Source: Aphrocallistes beatrix
Lineage: Eukaryota; Porifera; Hexactinellida; Sceptrulophora; Aphrocallistidae
Assembly (NCBI GenBank): GCA_963281255.1
Contig: OY725493.1
Location: 3,007,857 to 3,071,856 of the forward strand
DNA: 64,000 nucleotides
Reading direction: 5' to 3'
Within the stretch, counting starts at the first letter, position 1. Every line of letters begins with the position of its first letter. Positions 56,686-64,000 of this stretch are shown one piece after another. The notes beneath the pieces were generated by a model that searched no databases, was not told the DNA's origin, and saw only the letters and a program-made list of their open reading frames with translations. A program made the translations under genes and the position numbers.

Positions 56686-56780
56686 CTCTTAGAGTTCATT
56701 TCCCATCTGAAAAGACCCTATTTAGTACTATTTGTGTGGGAAATAATATAGTGTACAAATATTTTTGTCCGGTTAGTGTA

Positions 56781-57336
56781 CATGCTGTACGATTACTAAA
56801 ATCCTCCTAACCAACAAACTCTCATCAATTATCTCATTCTTCTGGTTCCAGTAGTCTAGCTTAAATTTATACTTAAACCATATTTTAAAGTAAGTGCAGT
56901 CAAATCGGAGCAAGCTGTTGTATGGTAGGGCTAAACGCAAATAAAAATGTCGATTCTTTAACATATTGTGTAATAATTACTACCTTTCTTTTATGGTTCA
57001 AACAGTAAGAAAAAAATTGTATGTAAAAGTCGATGGAAATTAACATAGATTTGGACATTTTAATACCATAAATATTCTGAAATAGTAAATAAAAGGAGAA
57101 AACCGGTTTCGATAGCATTTACTTCAACCAGGAGCGGTCACAGGAATTTCCAAGCCCGGGTGAGGTAGAAAAACCGCCGAAGCCGTTACTTAGATTCGGC
57201 ATTGGTCATCGAACGAAATCCGGGGTCACATAATCAACCTCAGGGAAAAGCCCCGGATGTCCCCTCCCTGGGAGCGCCCTCGATTCAACCTATGAATCAT
57301 AGTTTTCGTAAATAACAGGCTCCTAGAAGCTACGTA
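56781..57336. other. No recognisable gene
   Basis: Nothing supported. The short minus frames 56773-57118 have no motif. Confidence 0.4.
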
Positions 57337-57768
57337 TATATCCTTACTGTTAAAACTCGATTAATATATATCTGTAACGGATTGATTGAAGAAACTGCGA
57401 GGCGTAGAAAGCTGAATTTTGCCATGTGGGAGTCTTTTGGCTATGGCTCCACCAAGTTCTGACCTCAGACGAAAATGTAGACTCAACATGGAATTATGAC
57501 GTCACTTTCACCTTTTTTATAATTAGAAATTTCAGTTTTTCGACAATAACTCAGCCATGTTAAGTGATAGAAGGCTGAAATTTTAATAGAATCTGATTAT
57601 TAATATACCTCACAAATGATGCAGCCATCATCCAAAAATGATGACTCATCATTTTATTATCACGTCATCATTACGTATCAAAATTTTTTAAAATGACAAA
57701 TTTCGGGCGTCTCCGTCGGACACAGTGTCTGTCAGCCGCGCAGCGCAAGCAAGCGAAGCGCGTTTGTT
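57337..57768 (+). repeat. Element H, copy H
   Basis: The head is ATATCCTTACTGTTAAAACT, with a short TA tract, CTGTAACGGATTGATTGAAG and the body. The GC tail is TGTCAGCCGCGCAGCGCAAG. The segment between body and GC tail is shortened, and only half of the first hairpin remains. Confidence 0.85.
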
Positions 57769-59340
57769 GTGTGGAAATGGAGTGAAAATTTTTTTAATCG
57801 TAGACGCTCAAATATCAATCTACAGCTATTGTTGTCACCTAGGGAAAGAAAATCCTGGAATTGTGTTGTTGAAGTAAAATGTAATTGGGATATAGTATAC
57901 TAGACTCCATTTACATAATTTGGTGTTTATTTGTTGCCTATAGGTTTGTGTGGAACCCTGCCATACAACAGCTTCATCCACTGTTAGATTGCACAACACC
58001 ACGGCCCCTCCCAGGCTCCAGACGTGGGGGGGGGGACTGACCCCCCCAGGGTCCAGACGTGGGGGGGGGGGCAGCCCCCCCAGGTACCCACACATGGTGC
58101 CTATGTTTGGAGATGTAATTACAATTATTACACAATATGTTAAATAATAGACATTTTTATTTACGTTTAGATGAATTGGGGGCATACTTTCTCAATCACA
58201 GTTGTGTATATCACACTTGAGTACAATGCAATATATATTTGGGGCCTTTCAAGCGTACGTAGCGCAAAATTCTCTGATTTAGACGCCCCACTTCCTACTT
58301 CACGCCTTTTGACCTTCATGTACTAATACAACAATGATAGGCTGTCACACTTTGATAGTCCCCGTACCCCTTGGAAGCGTTACATAATTTTTGGACGGCC
58401 CCTTTGACAAGTAGCATGGCACATAGATAATTCAATTTATTGAAGACAAGATTACTGCAACTATTTCCTAATATTATAATATAACTTTCGTATTTGCTGT
58501 TTTAAATGTGAAAATATTATTGTACCCATATTACACAACTCAACAAGATTTCTTGTCAGAGATCAAATACATTTATCTTAGCGTACTTTTGAATGCTGGG
58601 TTCGAATATGAATCAGAATTTCTCTAGGACCTTTATGTTACGTTTGCGGGTTTTTTCGTATAATCACAGAGGCGAACAATTACGAATGTCCACTTGGTGG
58701 CCATGACAAGTCATAGACAGCATAAATTAATGAACTTCTTGTTCAAGTGGAATACATGATTGGTTAAATATGTTTCAATGCCATTTGCAACACCCATGGT
58801 CATGCATGCTAACTTAAACCAATGATAAAATCGGGACGAGGTGTTGGATTTAACAGGTTATGGCAAGAAGCAATAGAAAAGTATTATACATGTTCCCAAA
58901 AAAAATCGGGACATAATGGAGAAATTTCGCCCTAAACGGGACTCGCTAAAATTTCCTCAATTGAGAAAATCAGGACGGTTGGCGTATATCCATTGTATGG
59001 AAGGAATAGAAAAATCACCATGATGATTATTAATTTTGCCTTGTCGATATTACAGGATTCTCAGTTTAGGATAAGTATGGATTTATTGTTAAACCAAAAT
59101 AAAATGTATCAACTTTAAAGTTTAAAATGAACCACACTTTCTAAAAATATTTTAAGTAATTCTTTCCTGGCTTACCAATTCTCTTATATTAGATATCATC
59201 TCTTTCATATTATTTTAATACTAATCCTTTGTCTTTTCAATAAATCAATTAGCAATTATTAATTCATGTAAGAATCACAAAATACGTGCTCAGCTCCTGT
59301 TGCAAGAGCATTACAGACCAGAGATCGCGTTCCATGTTTT
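57769..59340. other. No gene; homopolymer G/C cluster
   Basis: At about 58005-58085 two CCAGACGTGGGGGGGGGG blocks alternate with C7 runs (GACCCCCCCAGG, CAGCCCCCCCAGG), able to form hairpins or G-quadruplexes. Open frames there are artefacts. At 58880-58990 AAATCGGGACATAATGG and AAATCAGGACGGTTGG motifs suggest a decayed MITE. Confidence 0.5.
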
Positions 59341-59439
59341 CGGATAAAAAAAACCCACCTGAACTTAATTAATCAATCATGGTTTCGAGCACTACATCGA
59401 GTGCATATTGACGAACTTAAAGATTTTTTTTTTTGAATC

Positions 59440-60660
59440 AAACACTTGAGAAAATATAATGTTGAATACACCCAAAAGGTGCCAAATGGTGACGGTACAT
59501 TCAAAGAAATCCCTCGAGCAAGTCCGAAGCTAAAAGATGGGGGTTCCATGCTTCTTGCCAGGATGTTCTTCATACTACTCCGGCCAGTCTACCAAGTTCA
59601 ATATGTAAAAGGAAAGGAGAACACGGCGGCCGATTACCTATCCAGACTCCCTAGCGACGTAGATTACAGTGTGAACAATTTGTATGTTGACCATTTCGAG
59701 CGTCACCTTTTTCTATACCTGTTCTCAATGAATTATTTTAGATGAATATATAAGATGTACGCTTAGATGGAGGCACTTCTTTGGCATTGAATCAGCTGGA
59801 GAGCGATGGGTAATCTATTCAGGGATGTTTAACCGACAGAAAGGGATGCAAGTCAGAGGAAGGCTTCTGTGCAGAGGCGATCAAGTTGTCGTACCCCACC
59901 ACAGTCTGGGAAATGAAGTCCGAATGCGAATCCACAATGATTCACATCCACAGGTGTTCGGAAAACTGTCGTAAAAGTTAATTCATACTTCTTTTGGAGG
60001 TGTCTATTTCGCGAGGTGGAGCATTTTTGCGAGATGTGTCTGGTTCGTCCGAAAAATAAGCCCATGTATCGACTGAAGAACCTCTTGAACCGATTGTAAT
60101 TACCGAGGAACCAAAGCAAGCATTAGCCTAGGATATCGCAACGCTACTATGGTCGACTGGTAGTCACATATTTTCATTTTGCTAACTGATCTATTCAAGT
60201 TTGTGGAGATGTATCCAATACAGACCAGACCGCCGAATCAGTATATCGGGCTTACTTCAAGGATGAATTTATAGACATGACCCTCCAAGGGTCATGTTAA
60301 GTGATCAAGGCCCTAACGTTGACGGGAAGTTGGTTAGAGAAACACTTGAGAAATATGGGGGTGAGAAACGTAGCAGCTTATCCTGAAGGCGATGGGGAAT
60401 CTGAGAGGGAAGTTCAAAGCGTCAAACAGATAATGCGGTGTCTCCTGGAAGATAGGGGATCTGAAAAGGATGAATAGCCTTCGATCCTACAATAAGTCAG
60501 TTTTCATCTCAACTGCCTACCTAGCGCCAGTGTGGGACACCGCCTTACTTTCCTAACCCAACTACTGGAAAAAATAAGGTTACCGCTCAAGAGTGGTTGG
60601 AGGAGGTCACCAGTGCAAAAGATGTAGCGAACTCCAATATTGCCATTATCAGCATTGTCT
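59440..60660 (+). pseudogene. Ty3/gypsy pol remnant (RNase H end and integrase)
   Basis: The plus-strand frame 59446-59745 contains VYQVQYVKGKENTAADYLSR, the conserved end of the gypsy RNase H domain. An integrase follows in broken frames, with GMQVRGRLLCRGDQVVVPHH-like sequence and, at about 60290-60470, VMLSDQGPNVDGKLVRETLE and PEGDGESEREVQSVKQIMRC. The last contains the second catalytic aspartate region and the glutamate of the D-D-E triad. No long terminal repeats, gag or protease were found. It has many stops. Confidence 0.8.
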
Positions 60661-60789
60661 GAATGATACTGAAATATATTAATTTTATCATAGCCCTTTG
60701 TAAATATACAGAATGCTATTATTTTACTTATTAATCTGTTATAATAAATAAAATTATCGCTAATCGTACTTTAGTATTCCATCTTCGAC

Positions 60790-60855
60790 CCCATCCCTGG
60801 TCCATTTTGAAATTTAGATGGCAAGGCCTTATATACAGAAGGCTATATGTAAAAG
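60790..60855. mobile_element. Hairpin foldback, terminal fragment
   Basis: CATCCCTGGTCC and GGCAAGGCCTTATATACAGAAGGCTATA match the right end of the foldback family in diverged form. Nothing else of the element remains. Confidence 0.55.
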
Positions 60856-61020
60856 CTATTAGTTATTGTGTCGAAAATTGTATGCCACGAATTGAATGCT
60901 AGTATGAATTACAATGACACGAATTGTTTGAATCTCAACTATTAATAATATTAGGGAGTTAAATTATATTGTACAATAATTACTGACGTAGATTTTAAAA
61001 AATAATTATTCATAAGAATA

Positions 61021-62227
61021 CGAGGGGAGTTCAATAAATAATTTCCTCACCCTCAAAAACTATGATTACATCAAGTAGTTGCATTTATTTTTAACACAAT
61101 CGCCTAGGATATAAATGCACTTTTCCAAATGTTTTACCTTGTTTTCATAACCACTGTGGAAAAAGGTCTTTGGTTGTGTCAAAAAACCTATTTACGGCAC
61201 CGATAAACAGGTGAAGTCGTTTGGCGCCAGATCAGGTGAATACGGTGGGTGAGGAAGGGTTTCAAATCAACATTGACGAATTTCAGCGGTTGCAAGCTTA
61301 CAGGTATGAACTGCAGCATTATCATGGTGAAGGATCACTCCAGGTCTGAGGATGCCACGCCTCTTATCCTTTATATTCTGCCCGGAGTTTGGGCAACAAG
61401 GATGGATAATACGTACCTGTAACCGTTTGACCATGCGGTATACAATCAATAAGAAGAACGTCTTCACTACCCCAGAAGATTACAGCCATAATCTTCTTCG
61501 CGGACCTCGCTCTCCGAAACTTACGGGGAGGTGGAGAATCAGCATGGTGCCACTCCATAGATTCCTGTTTGGATTCTGGATCATAGTGATGAAGCCATGT
61601 TTCATCTGCTGTAACAATTTTTCGTATAATATTGAAGGGTCCTGATGATATCTTGGTAATGTCTACCCTCACTTGCTTCATTTCTTTAGCTAAACATTTA
61701 GGGACCCATCTGGCATACATTTTATTCAGTAGATGGTCATGTAAAATGCTAACTACGGTTCCAATCGAGCACGATCTTCATCAACTATATCTCTCCTGTA
61801 ATTCGGCGATCTTCGAGCATTTTCCTGTTGTCCACATTTTTCTCGGTAGTGACTTCAACAGGCCTCCCTGATCTCGGTTCATCTGTGTTGTACCCTACCA
61901 ACGTCTTGTTTCCCCAGCCCATTTTTTTACCGTCGCGGACGAAGGAGCTGAATCACCATAAACGATAACTAGCCTTTGGTGGATGTAAATCGGCGCATTC
62001 CCTTCTAAAGTCAAAAACTTTATGACGGTTCTGTATTCAATTCGGTCCATTTTGAGATAAATTTAGAGGCTATATATAAATTGACTTGTGTGATCATAAA
62101 TGGATATATCCAAGAGGTTTGTTGAATAAAAATGGGCTTAGGAATGTCAATAAACAAGGTTGCCAAATTTATCTACTTAATGATAAAGAAAAGTGTGGTA
62201 AGCTAAGAATATATTGAACTCCCATAG
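61021..62227 (-). mobile_element. Mariner element 3, degraded
   Basis: The ends CGAGGGGAGTTCAATAAATA and, reversed, CTATGGGAGTTCAATATATT are flanked by TA (61019-61020, 62228-62229). At 1,207 bp it is slightly short for a mariner. The coding strand is minus, with multiple breaks. Confidence 0.85.
61200..62052 (-). pseudogene. Mariner transposase, broken
   Basis: From an ATG near 62052: IEYRTVIKFLTLEGNAPIYI and SAPSSATVKKWAGETRR form the helix-turn-helix region. Then YARWVPKCLAKEMK, ADETWLHHYDPESKQESMEW (first catalytic aspartate), a frame change, GVILHHDNAAVHTCKLA (second) and LPHPPYSPDLAPNDF (third). Stops and shifts occur between the blocks. It is related to but distinct from mariner-2, which shares the HHYDPE motif. 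Confidence 0.85.
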
Positions 62228-62235
62228 TACATATA

Positions 62236-63001
62236 TTCACGGTGACAAATAAGTTATGTTACAAGCTTGATTAGGTATAAAATTTCATTTACTCAAACAA
62301 ATATTTATTATGATCTTTAGAGATTATAATTCGAATATTTTCAATGTTGCTAAAATATTTTTCGAGTGTAAGACTTGGAACTGTGTTTTGTAGGGTGATT
62401 TTTTGAATTAAAATGTGTCCTGACTCACAGCTAAAATCGCGAGTTAGGGCCCACAACTTTTAAAATTAACTTTCGTCTTCAAATTCTAGGAAAAATTAGC
62501 TCACACATTTTTCTCGAACACAAAATTTGTTGAAATTTAGGATGTTCAGATCAGTGCATTTTGAGAACTGGTTGAATCAGATTTTTTGGTGGACAGAAAA
62601 AATGTGCTATTTTGGATTATTATGTAAATGTAGCTATTTGAATTGTAAATGAATAACTTTTTCTAATTTCTGAAAATGTATTCAGTGGATTTGTGAAATA
62701 TTTCCATGGTGAATGAAAGGTATCTGGTGCTAAATCGTCATGGAACATCGATTATGAAGACATTCTTTACAGAAGCATTGGGCCCTCATTCTTTTGGCTG
62801 TGAGTTAGGCACTTTTTTTTTCAAAAGATTCACCTTACAAAACACAGTTCTAATTAGTAAACTGACTAGACTCGAATAATATTTTAACATCACTGAAAAT
62901 ATTTGAATTACAATCTCTAAAGGCCATACTAACTAAGATTGTTTGAATAGAAGACATTTTATAAATAATCAAGCATGTAACAGAATTTATTTGCCACCCT
63001 A
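62236..63001. mobile_element. CAGGGT-type MITE, third copy
   Basis: It is collinear with 14080-14802, with degraded left end (CACGGTGACAAATAAGTTAT) and right end (reversed) CTATAGGGTGGCAAATAAAT. The CTAAATCGTCATGGAACATC block is at 62731. It lies directly beside mariner-3. Confidence 0.78.
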
Positions 63002-63113
63002 TAGATATAAGTAAACTATATTGTTTAAAATTTAATAACTTCATAATGGAAAGTGATAGAAGAACTCCTAAAGAATAAGCGATCAAGATAGATCTTCAAA
63101 CCATTTTATGGAT

Positions 63114-63490
63114 ACAAGCGCGATTTGGTTGCTTGCGCTGCGCGGCTGGCAGACACTTAGTGTCCAGTAGTGGAGTCCTTTGTGCGCCTAGGTTCATATT
63201 AATCAATCATGAGGTAGACCTAATATGTCTGTCTTACTGTTATAATCGATATCACTCGAAAACCTTGTGATTTTTCGAGTAATATCGATTAATAAATAAT
63301 TTGTCAAATTTTATAATTTTGACGCGTCAGTGATGAGCATTTTTTGATAGTTGTATCATATTTGAAGAATGATAATATACATAGTATATTAAATTTTCAG
63401 CCTTCTATCCCTTAATATGGCTAATTTATAGTCGAAAAGCTGAAATTTCTAAAAAAAAAGGAGACAATGACGTCACAATTCAATGATATA
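63114..63490 (-). repeat. Element H, copy I
   Basis: Reversed: AATGACGTCATTGTCTCC-type start, body, then a GC tail with AGTGTCTGCCAGCCGCGCAG. It lacks the TGTAACGAATTG head and microsatellite. Confidence 0.8.
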
Positions 63491-63496
63491 TATACA

Positions 63497-63855
63497 CCAA
63501 CCGGACAAGTATTTCATCACTTGATTCTTTCCCATACAAATAATACTAACCGGATTTTTTCATGAAGGGCATTAAGTTCAAATTCAAAGAGATACTAAAG
63601 ATCTTCATTGCCATCATGTATAGTGGTCAAAATGAGTGTATGTAGCATAAGGTGGCACTGATTGATAGTTACAAAAAGTTAGGAATTAATGATTAATTAG
63701 AAAAATTAAATTGACTAATTTGCATGCCTATTATTCGAATCTGGAATCTGATTAGCTGTATCCCATACCGTTTAGAAGAAACACTCTTGATTAATAAACC
63801 CATTTAGTATTATTTGTATGGGAAAGTGTTGAAATACTTTTGTCCGGTTGGTATA
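63497..63855. mobile_element. Short relative of the 49639-56778 shell
   Basis: The inverted ends ACCAACCGGACAAGTATTTC and, reversed, ACCAACCGGACAAAAGTATT continue into mirrored CTTTCCCATACAAATAATAC blocks. The interior 63640-63780 matches 49680-49870. TA-rich flanks prevent a sure target call. A further ACCGGAACAAAAGTATT begins at 63884 and may start another copy. Confidence 0.78.
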
Positions 63856-64000
63856 TATATATATAGTACCGGAACAAAAGTATTCGACCACCACGAAAAC
63901 TTCAATACTTTAGTATTAAAATCGGACTATTCATAAAGTAATATGTACTCAAACAGTAAGAAATACTCTATTTTTGATTTCAAATTCGTAATCCACGCAT

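Larger units (their letters stand above)
49639..56778. mobile_element. Large TA-flanked shell element with subterminal minisatellites
   Basis: The left end CACTACCCGAACAAATGTAT and right end (reversed) CACTAACCGGACAAAAATAT continue into matching TTTGTACAC blocks and are flanked by TA (49637-49638, 56779-56780). Just inside, TCTCACG minisatellites face each other (50007-50180, 56513-56685). The interior was filled later by a hAT element (50225-53198), a foldback (53481-54540) and a palindromic MITE (55002-56156). Without them it is about 1.95 kb. No own transposase was recognised. A short relative is at 63497-63855. Confidence 0.72.

Overview
This window is eukaryotic, AT-rich, and almost entirely transposon-derived. 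Its DNA transposons (Tc1/mariner, hAT, a P-like relic, palindromic and other MITEs), one Ty3/gypsy remnant, one tRNA-derived SINE and a single spliced housekeeping gene fit a repeat-bloated invertebrate genome. An arthropod, possibly a crustacean such as a copepod, is my best guess, but the species call is inference only. No prokaryotic operons, CRISPR arrays, rRNA genes or convincing tRNA genes are visible.

Layout. 1-970: two MITE remnants. 970-9822: an element with ~270-bp inverted arms and a broken P-element-like ORF. It was invaded by a mariner (2166-8529), itself hit by a second, intact mariner (2258-3594) and by an intact hAT element (4186-7891) with an 8-bp target duplication inside the first mariner's transposase. 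9950-12240: a foldback-like structure with opposite base skew in its arms and a minisatellite. 13945-18034: a hairpin foldback element carrying two dated MITE insertions, then a broken OTU-protease gene whose end was cut by another MITE. 20060-23800: GC-rich hAT MITE, foldback, tandem-unit MITE and a DD37D transposase relic. 24040-28685: copies of a GC-hairpin repeat (called element H here) and a degraded ZMYM-type hAT with perfect 8-bp duplication. 30119-39600: more H copies, foldback copies, a SINE, an internally deleted Tc1 and fragments of a Cys-rich element protein. 40142-42222: an element with long inverted repeats carrying an unrecognised, exon-like ORF set. 42617-45769: mariner-family relic, MITEs and a TTAA-flanked element. 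46291-48190: the large 3' exon of the AP-3 complex beta subunit, the only confident host gene. 49639-56778: a TA-flanked shell element filled by a hAT, a foldback and a palindromic MITE. 57337-64000: H copies, gypsy pol remnant, a dead mariner and MITEs.

What works together: transposases that still look intact (mariner-1 at 2330-3403, hAT at 5052-7205) could in principle mobilise their own elements. The DD37D, CAGGGT- and hAT-type MITEs look like non-autonomous passengers of relatives elsewhere. Most boundaries were read by matching inverted ends and target duplications by eye. Percent identities were not computed.
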